Shown: positions 43,440 to 54,000 of the stretch, in pieces
Position numbering within the stretch: position 1 is the stretch's first letter
Layout of the letters: each line of letters opens with the position of its first letter
Source: Ignavibacteria bacterium
Lineage (GTDB): Bacteria > Bacteroidota > Ignavibacteria > Ignavibacteriales > Ignavibacteriaceae
NCBI GenBank assembly: GCA_030693705.1
Contig: JAUYAB010000055.1
Span: 23,125-87,124, forward strand
Length of the DNA stretch: 64,000 bases
Reading direction: 5' to 3'
Notes under the pieces: generated by a model
The model's input: the letters and a program-made list of their open reading frames with translations, nothing else
Told to the model about the DNA's origin: nothing
Database searches by the model: none
Program-made: the position numbers and the translations under genes

Positions 43440-46400
43440 ATGAAAAACACTATCAGATCACGAACAAAAATACCGACTTTAGTAAGCTGTCTCTCAACCT
43501 ATATTTTAATCATGAATTGTTTATTTGTTGTAGAAATCAATGCCCAATCCGTTTCCATCGGCAAAGGAAGTTATAGTACAACCCTTCCTTCAGGAACGAA
43601 AGGTCCAAGAACTTCATCCGGCGCAAATGCGGTTCCAAAAATTTCTGCAACGTTTAATAAACCGATACAAACAAACGATTTCTGGAGCAGTTTGATCTAT
43701 CCTTATTATGGTGATCCGTTCTCAAATAATTTATATGCTCATCCCATGTATTTCAAAGCTAAAAATAATGGGCTGCAAGTTGGATATACTTCTTCTCCAA
43801 CTTACGCTGCAGCCGATTATCTCTTCCCTTTTTCTCAGCAACTAACCGTTGGTATTCCCGGATTGAATGCAGCCAAAACTCTTACCGATGATTACGGCGA
43901 TTGGACTGTTACCGCTCTTTGGGATGATGGTATACGAAGAATGAAAGCCACTTTAGGTCATGGACTTCCTTTTGTATTTCTGACCGTCACCGGTGGTAAT
44001 GCAACAATTACAAGTAATACAACTCCGACTATTTGGTATAATCAGAACGGTGTTGTAGGAATTACTGTTGACGGACGAAACTACGGAATCTTTGCACCGG
44101 ATGGTTCAACCTGGAGCGGAACAACAACTTTGCAGTCATCGCTTAACGGTAAGGATTATTTTTCAGTTGCATTACTTCCGAACAATCAGCTAACCACTCT
44201 TGAAGTTTTTCGCAAGCATGCTTATGCGTTTGTTACCGGAAGTTCGATCGCTTGGAATTATGATGAAACTTTTGCAAAACTCACTTCAACTTTTACCTAT
44301 AATACAGAATTAAAAGAATCAGTTAACGGGAATGTAAACCAAACACTTACGGCGCTCTATCGTCATCAATGGTTAAATACTTCAAATCCCCTAACAAGTT
44401 ACGAGTACAACTCCGTCTCCGGAATAATGAAGGTTTTCGACGGAAACGAATTTACTACAACTTTATCTTTTGATGGAATTCTTCCTTCACTTCCGGATCA
44501 AGGCGACTACAACCGCGACGACTTGTTAGCCATGGTAAATGATATTGCTAAAGAATCACTGCCTACCGGACCTACTTATGAAAACGGTAAAGCGATTGCC
44601 AGATTTGCTCACCTCGTAAATATTGCCGATCAACTTGGAGCTGTTACTGCCCGTGATCATTTTTTATCTGAAATAAAAAAACGTCTTGAAGACTGGTTTA
44701 CTGCAGGAGGAATTCAAGAATATTCCTACAATTCAACATGGGATGTTTTAACCGGATATCCTTCCGGTTATGGCGCAGACGATCAAATAAACGATCACAA
44801 TTTTCATTCCGGTTATGCAATAATGGGAGCCGCCATCGTTGCCCAATTCGATTCTGTCTGGGCAGCGCCGGAAAATTGGGGCGGAATGGTGGATTTATTA
44901 ATAAAAGATGGAAATAACTGGGATCGCAACGACACAAAATTTCCATTCCTACGCTCATTTGATCCTTATGCCGGACATTCATGGGAAGCGGGACACGGAG
45001 ATTTTGGTGACGGTAATAACGAAGAATCAAGTTCAGAGTCGATGAATTTTGCTTCCGCCGTTACACTTTGGGGCGCTGCAACTCATCAGAAAGAAATTCG
45101 AGATTTAGGAATTTATTTGTACACTACCGAACGAACCGCAATTGAACAATATTGGTTTGATATTGATAATGCGGTCTTCCCGGCAGCTTATCCATACAAA
45201 GCTCTTGGAATGGTTTGGGGCGGAAAAGGAGTGCATTCAACATGGTTCGGGGCAAATCCGGAATTCATTCATGGAATTAACATGCTTCCTTTTAATGGAG
45301 GATCGTTTTACCTTGGACGTCATCCCGATTATGTCCAAGCTAATTATGATGAAATTATAAAAGAATTAAATGGTCCAACCACAATATGGCATGACGTTAT
45401 TTGGCAATATCTTTCCTTGTCTGATCCGGCTGCGGCGTTGTCTTTGTATTATGCAAATCCAACCTATACACCGTTTGACGGCGAAACAAAAGCCCACACC
45501 TACCATTGGTTGAGTAATATGAAAAAAATGGGACACCTGGATACTTCGGTAACGGCTGATCTGCCAACCTACGCAGTATTCAAAAATAGTTCCGGTGAAA
45601 AAACATATACTGCTTATAATCCTTCTTCAGAAATTGTTACCGTTCATTTTTCAGATGGATATTCCATGGAGGTACAACCAAGAATAATGCGCTCGGTAAA
45701 TACTTCGTCTTCAAATATTAATGCGCCGGTTACTTTGTTGGTAACAGATAAAACGAAGGGGAAAATGCCTCTAACAGTAAACTTCACCGGAAGTAAAAGT
45801 TTTGATCGGAATAATTCTCCCTTATCATATTTGTGGAATTTTGGTGATGGAAATATTTCCGCCGCAACTGATACAATTTATACCTTTACCGGAGCTGGCT
45901 TATATATGGTTACATTAACAGTAACGAACGATCTTCAACTTTCTACAAAAGACAGCGTTCTTATTACTGTACTTGGAAATGGAACACCTTACACAGGAAC
46001 AGCGATAATGGTACCGGCGCTTATTCAAGCGGAAAATTTTGACAATGGCGGCGAAGGAGTTGCCTATCACGATAACGATACAAAAAATGTCGGGCTTGCT
46101 TATCGACCAAATGAAGGAGTTGATCTTGAAGCATCAAACGATCAAGGGTTTGATGTTTATTGGATGACTGCAGGCGAATGGCTTGAATATACTATTCAAG
46201 TTCCAAGCGATGGGAATTATGATGTGATACCAAATGTAGCTTCTGTTCCAGGGTTCGGTAATTTGCGTGTGTTAATAAACAACGTAGATGTTAGTGGGAA
46301 AAAGCTGGTAGCAAATACCGGCGGCTGGCAAAGTTGGAAACCGATCACCATTTCGAATGTTCCGCTAAAAAGCGGGAAACAAATTTTGCGGATCGAGATT

Positions 46401-46787
46401 GATACCGATACGCCTTCTGAAAAAAAGAATTGGTTGTTCAGCCTAAATTCAATCGAAATTAAGAAATCAACTTCTGTTGGAATCACAAAAGATAATTCTC
46501 TCCCCACTTCATTTTCACTTGAACAGAATTATCCGAATCCGTTTAACCCGGAAACGAATATTCAATTTTCCGTGCTCGGTAATCAATTTGTAAGTTTAAT
46601 AGTTTACGATATTCTTGGCAACACAGTTGCAATATTAGTAAATGAAGTTCGACCTGCAGGAATTTATACTATTACTTTCGACCCACAACAAACAACTAAC
46701 CACCAACCACTGACAAGCGGCGTCTATTTTTATCAGTTAAGAGCCGGGGAATTTGTCCAGACAAGAAAGATGTTGTTGTTGAGGTAA
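43440..46787 (+). CDS. secreted GH81 endo-beta-1,3-glucanase, PKD-CBM6-T9SS
   Basis: A 1115-residue secreted enzyme. The signal peptide ends near EINAQS; ATG 43440 starts just before it, and an upstream in-frame ATG is less suitable. The GH81 catalytic domain (residues about 50-720) shows NDFWSSLIYPY, the catalytic loop GDGNNEESSSESMNFASA and DQINDHNFHSGYAI. A PKD domain (WNFGDGNISAATD), a CBM6-type module (IQAENFDNGGEGVAYHDND) and a type A sorting domain (NYPNPFNPETNIQF) follow. It cuts beta-1,3-glucans such as laminarin, curdlan or fungal wall glucan. Part of the sorting domain (DPQQTTNHQPLT) is encoded by a short repeat of the CAACTAACCAC type. No polysaccharide-utilisation partners adjoin it apart from the SGNH lipoprotein. 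Confidence 0.94.
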   Translation: MKNTIRSRTKIPTLVSCLSTYILIMNCLFVVEINAQSVSIGKGSYSTTLPSGTKGPRTSSGANAVPKISATFNKPIQTNDFWSSLIYPYYGDPFSNNLYAHPMYFKAKNNGLQVGYTSSPTYAAADYLFPFSQQLTVGIPGLNAAKTLTDDYGDWTVTALWDDGIRRMKATLGHGLPFVFLTVTGGNATITSNTTPTIWYNQNGVVGITVDGRNYGIFAPDGSTWSGTTTLQSSLNGKDYFSVALLPNNQLTTLEVFRKHAYAFVTGSSIAWNYDETFAKLTSTFTYNTELKESVNGNVNQTLTALYRHQWLNTSNPLTSYEYNSVSGIMKVFDGNEFTTTLSFDGILPSLPDQGDYNRDDLLAMVNDIAKESLPTGPTYENGKAIARFAHLVNIADQLGAVTARDHFLSEIKKRLEDWFTAGGIQEYSYNSTWDVLTGYPSGYGADDQINDHNFHSGYAIMGAAIVAQFDSVWAAPENWGGMVDLLIKDGNNWDRNDTKFPFLRSFDPYAGHSWEAGHGDFGDGNNEESSSESMNFASAVTLWGAATHQKEIRDLGIYLYTTERTAIEQYWFDIDNAVFPAAYPYKALGMVWGGKGVHSTWFGANPEFIHGINMLPFNGGSFYLGRHPDYVQANYDEIIKELNGPTTIWHDVIWQYLSLSDPAAALSLYYANPTYTPFDGETKAHTYHWLSNMKKMGHLDTSVTADLPTYAVFKNSSGEKTYTAYNPSSEIVTVHFSDGYSMEVQPRIMRSVNTSSSNINAPVTLLVTDKTKGKMPLTVNFTGSKSFDRNNSPLSYLWNFGDGNISAATDTIYTFTGAGLYMVTLTVTNDLQLSTKDSVLITVLGNGTPYTGTAIMVPALIQAENFDNGGEGVAYHDNDTKNVGLAYRPNEGVDLEASNDQGFDVYWMTAGEWLEYTIQVPSDGNYDVIPNVASVPGFGNLRVLINNVDVSGKKLVANTGGWQSWKPITISNVPLKSGKQILRIEIDTDTPSEKKNWLFSLNSIEIKKSTSVGITKDNSLPTSFSLEQNYPNPFNPETNIQFSVLGNQFVSLIVYDILGNTVAILVNEVRPAGIYTITFDPQQTTNHQPLTSGVYFYQLRAGEFVQTRKMLLLR
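46688..46720. repeat. CAACTAACCACCAACCAC-type repeat inside a coding region
   Basis: CAACAAACAACTAACCAC then CAACCACTGACA is the reverse form of the CAGTGGTTGG / GTTAGTTG words seen in the gaps at 7431-7457 and 5669-5731. Here it codes for part of the sorting domain of the GH81 enzyme and keeps the frame. Confidence 0.5.
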
Positions 46788-47045
46788 AATATTTTTGGGA
46801 ATCAAGAGAAACATTTTTAAGTTGGTTTACTATTAATAAAGAGATCAAGTGGTTTAATTCACTTGTGAGGATTACATTGATTTTTTTAAGTAAATGAAAT
46901 GATGTCTTACTAAACTGCATAAATTATTCAACTTATGGACAATTTATTTTTTCGATTTAGCTTATAGCTTGCTTCTTCTTATTTAACTGATAGTTCTTAA
47001 TATTTATGAACAGTATTTCAAATTTTTAATTTTAATAGGATTAAC

Positions 47046-48836
47046 ATGAATGAATTGTTTGATTATAATAAGATTGGAGCCGAATTAATTCAAAACTACG
47101 TGAATTCTTTCGCTAAAGGTGTTTTTGATGGGGGTGAATCTGTTTTAAAATCTCTACAAACAAAATTAAAAATTAGTTACTCGAAATATTTAAAAGCAGC
47201 AATAAAAAAATATACTAAAACAAAAACCATCCTTTATAGAGACAAGCCTGTACCGTTATATGACTTTTATGAACATGTAAAAGTACGTTGCGATAAAGAA
47301 GTTATTGATACATCGAATATTGATAATCTTCTTAAAGTTAATGATTATATTATCATAACAGGAACTGCTGGAAGTGGAAAATCAACGTTATTAAAACATC
47401 TTTACCTGAACGCCCTAACTAAAAAGAAATTAATTCCTATATTCATAGAACTCCGTACACTCAATAATTCAAAAACTACTCTAGTGGAACATATATATGA
47501 TACTATTTACAACTTAGGATTTACATTAGAAATCGAGTATCTGATTAAATCTTTGACTAGCGGAGGACTATTAATCTTTTTAGATGGATACGATGAAGTC
47601 AAAAATGAACTTAAATTCTCAGTAACACAAGAAATATTGAACGCAACGACGAAGTATCCGAATAACAATTTCATTGTTTCATCTAGACCCGATGATGAGT
47701 TCATATCTTGGACCAATTTCACTCAGTTCAGAGCATTGCCTTTGGATAAGGAACAGGCTTGTAGATTAATAGCCAAATTAAGTTACGATCAAGTGGTCAA
47801 AGATTTATTCTTGACAAGTCTGAAACAAGGGTTATATGAAAAACACAAAGATTTTTTATCTATACCACTCTTACTTACAATAATGTTGATGACTTATGGT
47901 GAAAATGCTGATATCCCTAACAAGATGCATATCTTTTACTCACAAGTTTTCGACACACTATTTAATAAGCATGATGCGACAAAAGCTGTTTATAAAAGGA
48001 AAATGTATACAAATCTTGCGATCGATGATTTTAAAACTGTCCTATCTGCATTTTCAATCCTGACTCATTCAGTGCATACTACTGTGTTTACTTCTGATGA
48101 AGCAATTTCCTATTTGTCAAAATCAAAAAAACTTACATGCATAGTATTTAAAGAGGAAGCATACCTGAAAGATTTGTTGAAGTCAGTGTGTATTCTATTA
48201 CAAGAAGGTCTATCTTACACTTTTACACATAAAACTTTTCAGGAATTTTTTTCAGCTTTGTATATTCTTAAAACGGAACCACAAATACAAGTAAAGTTTT
48301 TAGAAGCATTGGATTGGGATATTGACAAAGATAAAATACTTCAAATGTTATTCGAGATGAATCCTGAGTTAATCGAGAGAAAATTAGTTATTCCGAAGTT
48401 AGAACTTATATTAAAGAATTATGAAATAACTTCAACAATTAATAATCAACAAAGACTTATATTTTTAGCAAATATGTTTGATAAGTTGACTATTTCAAAA
48501 AATAATGGATTTATGAGTTTGACAATTAACAATTTTAAGGATTTCCATTTCTTAACTACACTACACAGATTTTATCCAAATCGAATTTATTCCAAACCTT
48601 TTTTAAGTGACCAATTGTTCACGGGATTACTGGAATATTCTAAGAACTTAGTAGTCAAGACTGAAATTATAAATCTTTCAGAACTGAGTTATAATACAGA
48701 AATTGGGAAACTCCTACTACTAGAGCCTAATTATTATAATAGATCCATCGACTTTATGTCAGATGTATTAAACCAACTAAAGAAAAAGCATAAAGAAAGA
48801 GCAATGAGTATCGAAAAACTACTATTAAACAACTAG
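47046..48836 (+). CDS. NACHT-family STAND NTPase, candidate anti-phage protein
   Basis: A 596-residue protein with a NACHT ATPase: Walker A GTAGSGKST (residues 106-114), sensor-type Walker B LLIFLDGYDEV (174-185), sensor SSRPDDEF and a winged-helix FTHKTFQEFFSALYIL near residue 400. The first 100 residues resemble a short N-terminal partner domain without a recognised effector. The C-terminal 180 residues are a small helical domain without the leucine-rich, WD40 or TPR repeats seen in many STAND proteins. Bacterial NACHT proteins defend against phage by sensing and oligomerising. Its base composition is more A+T rich than the neighbours. It stands alone, followed by a 230-base stretch without a gene and a dispersed repeat, which fits recent acquisition. 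Confidence 0.85.
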   Translation: MNELFDYNKIGAELIQNYVNSFAKGVFDGGESVLKSLQTKLKISYSKYLKAAIKKYTKTKTILYRDKPVPLYDFYEHVKVRCDKEVIDTSNIDNLLKVNDYIIITGTAGSGKSTLLKHLYLNALTKKKLIPIFIELRTLNNSKTTLVEHIYDTIYNLGFTLEIEYLIKSLTSGGLLIFLDGYDEVKNELKFSVTQEILNATTKYPNNNFIVSSRPDDEFISWTNFTQFRALPLDKEQACRLIAKLSYDQVVKDLFLTSLKQGLYEKHKDFLSIPLLLTIMLMTYGENADIPNKMHIFYSQVFDTLFNKHDATKAVYKRKMYTNLAIDDFKTVLSAFSILTHSVHTTVFTSDEAISYLSKSKKLTCIVFKEEAYLKDLLKSVCILLQEGLSYTFTHKTFQEFFSALYILKTEPQIQVKFLEALDWDIDKDKILQMLFEMNPELIERKLVIPKLELILKNYEITSTINNQQRLIFLANMFDKLTISKNNGFMSLTINNFKDFHFLTTLHRFYPNRIYSKPFLSDQLFTGLLEYSKNLVVKTEIINLSELSYNTEIGKLLLLEPNYYNRSIDFMSDVLNQLKKKHKERAMSIEKLLLNN

Positions 48837-49065
48837 ACCTTATTAATCTGGATTAGATCTTTTATAAGGCGTAAGTAAATTGTAAAAGTTGCCCATAGTG
48901 GATTTAGACTTATGTTGTTTATAAATTTTTCGCGTAGTGATTATTGGGACTGAAAACTCTGTTTAATAAAAATTATATACCAATCTCCTATACATCGATA
49001 TTATAATATCGACTAAAATAATATTACCCACGACGAAAAATATCTTGCTCTTCTATTGCTAAGTT

Positions 49066-49303
49066 ACTACGTTTTTCCCAAGACGCTGCTTGGGAAAAAA
49101 GCTACCTGCCCGCCTCATTGCCGGCAGAGAGGCAGGTAAAAAGGAAAAAACGAATAATGAATATCGAACAAGGAATTTCGAATGATGATCCGCCGCGGCG
49201 GATGAAATACAGATCGCTTTCACTTCTAAATTCATTATTCCTTATTCAATATTCGATATTTAATTATCGTTAACATGTTATCAATAGCAATTTTCTAAGA
49301 GCC
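49066..49303 (-). repeat. 238-base composite dispersed repeat, copy 2 (inverted)
   Basis: This is the reverse complement of 22370-22606 with few differences: hairpin TTTTTCCCAAG/CTTGGGAAAAA, palindrome ACCTGCC...GGCAGGT, GAATATCGAACAAGG, TCCGCCGCGGCGGA, TTCGAAT and AACATGTTATCAATAGC. The orientation is opposite, 26.7 kb away. The sequence 48837-49065 before it holds nothing I recognise. Confidence 0.85.
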
Positions 49304-49448
49304 TATTTTCTCGCAATAATTCACCCTCCCCCTTCCTTTTTCCATCCCTCAAATATTCTTACTTTTCATCAGTTAATTTTATAAAAAAAGAGTACATCAG
49401 TTACGATCCATTTCTTAAAATCATGGTCACGGTCTTTAAGGATTGAAA

Positions 49449-50516
49449 ATGAAGAACAAAAAACAAATTATCACCTGGTCGGTTGTTGCAGTAATAATAA
49501 TTATTCTCATCTTGCAAAAAGTAGAACTTAGTAGCGATACAAACGACAAGGAAAACAAACCCGGAATTTCAAAACGGCAAACCGCAGTAAACGCCATCAT
49601 CATAAAAACTAAATCAATTCAAGATAAAATCTTCTCAAACGGAACGCTCATCAGTAATGAAGAAGTTGAACTGCGAAGCGAAATATCCGGGAAGATCACC
49701 AAAATTCTTTTTAAAGAAGGTCAGCAGATAAAAAAAGGAATGGTTTTAATCAAGATAAATGATGCGGAACTGCAGGCGACAATAAAGAAAAATCAATCCA
49801 AAGAATCTTTGGCGCGCGATAAAGAATACCGGGTAAAACAGTTATTCAACAAGAGTCTTACAAGTCAACAAGAATACGACAACTCATTAAGTGAACTGAA
49901 CTCTGCAGAAGCCGATGTGGAATTCACTAAAGCGCAACTTGATAAAACAGAGATAAGAGCGCCATTCGATGGAGTGATCGGACTCCGCTCTGTTAGCGAA
50001 GGAAGTTATATCTCTCCCGCATCAAAAATTGCAACGCTACAAAATATCAATCCTGTAAAAGTAGATTTTTCCGTTCCGCAAAAATATTTTGGTATCGTTA
50101 AAGAAGGAAAAACAATTCTGGTTAAACTCGCATCAACCGGAAAAATTTATACAGGAAAGATATACGCCGTTGAACCGAAGATTGATGAAAGCTCACGTAC
50201 CGTACAGGCACGCGCAATTATTCCCAACGATAGAAGTGAACTTACTCCAGGCGCTTATGTTGAGATTGATTTAGTACTGCAAGAAATAAATGCTGCTATA
50301 ATGGTTCCCTCGGAAGCGATCGTTCCCGATGTACAGGGAGAAAAAGTTTTTGTTTATAAAAATGGAAGAGCAGTCCCCCAACTTGTAACGCAAAATATCA
50401 GAACAGAAAATGAAGTGCAAATAATAAACGGGCTACAAGTAGGTGATACCGTTATTGTCTCCGGAATTATCCAGCTTAAACCGAACGCCCCGGTTAAACT
50501 GAAAGAGATAAATTAA
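49449..50516 (+). CDS. RND efflux periplasmic adaptor (MFP) subunit
   Basis: A 355-residue membrane-fusion protein. The N-terminal helix (residues 8-25) anchors it in the inner membrane. A biotinyl-lipoyl-like hairpin (EVELRSEISGKITKILFKEGQ and APFDGVIGLRSVSEGSYISP) flanks a coiled-coil hairpin (residues about 115-160). The beta-barrel part has VKVDFSVPQKYF and SRTVQARA. I start at ATG 49449; a TTG two codons upstream is also possible. It links an RND pump to an outer-membrane exit channel. The permease follows after a 516-base repeat-filled gap. No TolC-like gene is in the window, so the outer-membrane channel must be encoded elsewhere. Confidence 0.93.
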   Translation: MKNKKQIITWSVVAVIIIILILQKVELSSDTNDKENKPGISKRQTAVNAIIIKTKSIQDKIFSNGTLISNEEVELRSEISGKITKILFKEGQQIKKGMVLIKINDAELQATIKKNQSKESLARDKEYRVKQLFNKSLTSQQEYDNSLSELNSAEADVEFTKAQLDKTEIRAPFDGVIGLRSVSEGSYISPASKIATLQNINPVKVDFSVPQKYFGIVKEGKTILVKLASTGKIYTGKIYAVEPKIDESSRTVQARAIIPNDRSELTPGAYVEIDLVLQEINAAIMVPSEAIVPDVQGEKVFVYKNGRAVPQLVTQNIRTENEVQIINGLQVGDTVIVSGIIQLKPNAPVKLKEIN

Positions 50517-50544
50517 CTTCGTTTTTTAATAAAGCTCTATTAAA

Positions 50545-50594
50545 GCTCCAAAGGGGCGCATAATATCAACCTAGGGCGTTAGCCCTAGGGAATC
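50545..50594. repeat. palindrome CCTAGGGC-GTTA-GCCCTAGG
   Basis: A perfect eight-base-pair stem (50570-50577 with 50582-50589) preceded by CCAAAGGGGCGCATAAT. Sequences of this kind (CCCTAGGGCTAACG) are common mobile palindromes in this phylum. It directly follows the adaptor gene and could end or stabilise its mRNA. Confidence 0.55.
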
Positions 50595-50620
50595 ATCAAT
50601 TATTTTTTTTTGTAAAGATT

Positions 50621-50754
50621 TACGAACAAGGATTAACGATATTTGATTTAAGAAGGTAAATAAAGATTGCAGAGACAGAACAAAGAAATGTTGAGAAGTA
50701 AATCTAAAATCATGGGAATAAATCAAAAATCGCTAATCGTTAATCCTTGTTCTG
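50621..50754. repeat. MITE-like inverted repeat with GAACAAGGATTAACGAT arms
   Basis: Arms GAACAAGGATTAACGAT (50624-50640) and ATCGTTAATCCTTGTTC (50736-50752) are exact inverted copies, extended on both sides by imperfect complementarity. They enclose about 95 bases. The arm resembles the GAACAAGGAAT word of the 237-base element. Confidence 0.65.
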
Positions 50755-50836
50755 AGATCATAAAAATTTTGGCTGGTGTCTATACCGCACTAAGAAATAT
50801 GAAACTTAATAAACATATGGGACTAAAGTTTATACC

Positions 50837-50916
50837 GCCCTTTCAGGGCTTGACTTCGTTCATGGGCAATTTCACAGGGCTTCGCCCTGTGTTGATGTAT
50901 TTCGCTCTTTCAGAGC
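50837..50916. repeat. cluster of three short palindromes
   Basis: GCCCTTTCAGGGC (50837-50849), CACAGGGCTTCGCCCTGTG (50873-50891) and GCTCTTTCAGAGC (50904-50916) follow one another. They are the CCCTGAAAGGG/CAGGGCGAAGCCCTG type found repeatedly in FCB genomes. A small open frame that spans the cluster appears to be an accident of these repeats. Confidence 0.6.
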
Positions 50917-51032
50917 AAAGAATTTTCAAACAAAACTTTTAATAAACATAGCAACAGTCATATGTTGACTGGTAAAATGTTATAATGGAATTGGTGCGAT
51001 AATTAAAATATTACTAACGAAAAAGAATCACT

Positions 51033-54000
51033 ATGAGTTTATCATCCCTTAGCATTCGCCGACCGGTTCTTGCAATTGTTATGTCAATTGTAATTCTGCT
51101 TTTTGGAATAATCGGTTATACTTATTTAGGAGTCCGCGAATATCCGAGTATTGATCCGCCGATCATTACCGTTTCAACGAGTTATGTTGGCGCCAATGCA
51201 GACATTATCGAATCACAAATAACCGAACCGTTGGAAGAACAGATCAACGGGATTGCGGGCATACGTTCTCTTACTTCTACAAGCAGAGATGGAAGAAGTC
51301 AAATTACCGTTGAGTTCGATATTTCAAGTGATCTTGAAACTGCGGCAAATGATGTACGCGACCGTGTTTCTATAGCCAGTCACAACCTTCCGGCAGACGT
51401 CGATCCACCAACAGTTTCCAAAGCAGATGCCGACGCTGTTCCCATCGTCTTTCTTAGTGTAAAAAGTGATAAGCGAACGCTCCTTGAATTATCAGACATC
51501 GCCCAAAACACTTTTAAAGAGCGTCTGCAAACAATTCCGGGTGTAAGTCAAATAGCTATTTGGGGCGAAAAAAGGTACTCAATGCGGTTGTGGATGGATC
51601 CGGCTAAACTCGCCGCTTACAACATTACACCAATTGATGTTCGTAACGCATTGAACAGAGAAAACATCGAACTTCCTTCAGGCAGCATCGAAGGAAAAAA
51701 TACGGAATTAACTGTAAGAACACTCGGACGATTAACAAGTGTGGATGATTTTAATAATCTTATTATAAAAGAATCGGCAAACAGTATTATCCGTTTTAAA
51801 GATATTGGCGAAGCTCAACTCTATCCGGAAAATGATAAATCAATTCTCCGCAGAGATGGAATCCCGATGGTTGGTGTTGTTCTTATTCCGCAGCCCGGCG
51901 CTAACTTTATTCAGATCGCAGATGAGTTTTACAAACGGTTGGATCAAATAAAAAAAGATTTGCCTGTTGATCTTGAACTCGGGATCGGGTTTGACGTAAC
52001 AAAATATATTCGCAATTCAATTTCAGAAGTTGAAGAAACAATTATCCTGGCATTCGCACTTGTAATTCTCATCATCTTCTTTTTCCTCCGTGACTGGCGT
52101 ACAACGCTGATCCCCATTATTGCAATTCCCGTTTCACTTATCGGCGCTTTCTTTATCATGTACCTTGCTAAATTTTCTATCAACACATTAACATTACTTG
52201 GAATTGTTTTAGCAATTGGAATTGTTGTAGATGATGCAATTGTAGTACTTGAGAACATCTACAAAAAAGTTGAACAAGGGATGAATCCCATCGAAGCAAG
52301 CACAAAAGGCGCTGCTGAAATATTCTTCGCTGTAGTTTCAACCACGGTAACACTTGCGGCAGTATTTCTTCCGATCATGTTTTTGCAAGGAATTACCGGA
52401 AGGCTCTTTGTTGAGTTCGGTGTAGTGATCGCCGGTTCCGTTCTTATCTCTGCTTTTGTTGCGCTTACGTTAACGCCAATGCTCAGTTCACGAATATTAA
52501 AAACAAAAGAAAAGCATAGTTGGTTTTACAACAAGACGGAACCTTTCTTTGTCTGGATGGAAAATTCATACCGAAATTCTCTAAACACTTTTATGGAAAA
52601 AAGGTGGATGGTTTTTGTCATTATGTTTTTCTCTGCAATTCTTATTTATTTAACCGGAACGAATCTGCAATCCGAACTTGCACCGATTGAGGATAGAGGA
52701 GAACTTCAAGTACGCTCAACAATGCCGGAAGGAACTTCTTTTCAATCGATGGATAAATATATCCTCCACATGGTTCAAGTGTTGCAAGATTCGATAAAAG
52801 AATCCGATGCGATGATTTCCGTTACCGGTGGTGGCGGTGGATCAAGTGCGGCAAATAGCGGTTTTGTTCGTTTAAATTTGATGGATGCAAATGATAGAAC
52901 GAGAACGCAAAGTGAAATTGCACAGCAAGTAACCGGAATAACAAAAAAATTGAATGATGCCCGCTCGTTTGTAATTGAAAGTCAATCCATTTCAACACGG
53001 AGAGGCGGTTTGCCGGTACAATACATTATCCAGGCGCCGAACTTTGAAAAACTCCGTGAAGTTGTTCCAAAGTTTTTGGAGAAAGCGCAAGAAGACCCGA
53101 CGTTTGCTAACGTAGATGTTAATCTGAAATTTAATAAACCGGAAATTGTTGTTGAGATTAACAGAACAAAAGCGCGAGAACTTGGAATTTCCGCGATGGA
53201 CATTGCGCAAACACTTCAACTTGCGTACAGCGGGCAGCGGTTCGGATTTTTTATTATGAACGGGAAGCAATATTCCGTTATCGGGCAAGTACTGAAAGAA
53301 AACAGAAATAAACCGGTTGACCTTACTTCCCTTCACTTACGGAATAACCGGGGAGAATCAATCCAGCTTGATAATCTTGTAACGCTTAAAGAACGCAGCA
53401 GTCCGCCGCAGTTATATAGATTTAACCGTTATGTAAGCGCAACGGTATCGGCAAGTCTCGCGCCGGGGAAAACTATCGGCGATGGAATTGAAGCGATGGA
53501 TAAAATTGCGAAGAATGTTTTGGATGAAACTTTTTCTACTGCGTTAGACGGCGCTTCAAAAGATTTTGTGGAAAGTTCTTCAAGTCTGCTTTTCACCTTT
53601 ATGCTTGCGCTTGTGCTGATCTATTTAATTCTTGCGGCGCAGTTCGAAAGTTTCCGCGATCCATTGATAATTATGTTTACCGTACCGCTTGCAATTGCCG
53701 GAGCGGTTTTTTCACTCTGGTATTTCAATCAAACGTTAAACATCTTTAGCGAGATAGGGCAAATTATGTTGATAGGATTAGTAACAAAGAACGGAATATT
53801 GATCGTTGAGTTTGCGAATCAGAAAAAGTCCCAGGGACTGAATGTAGTTGATGCGGTAAAAGAAGCAGCACGGCTCCGCTTACGTCCCATCCTTATGACA
53901 AGCTTCTCCACTATCCTTGGAACATTACCTATTGCCCTTGCGCTTGGTGCGGGTTCAGGAAGCAGAGTTTCAATGGGTATTGCGGTTATCGGCGGCTTGA

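Noticed and set aside
47046..48836. NACHT gene as part of a larger defence island
   Set aside because: The neighbours are a glucanase and an RND pump, and no second defence gene is visible in the window.
50667..50942. Plus-strand open frame of 91 codons between the RND genes
   Set aside because: It spans three palindromes and one inverted-repeat arm and has no recognisable protein pattern.
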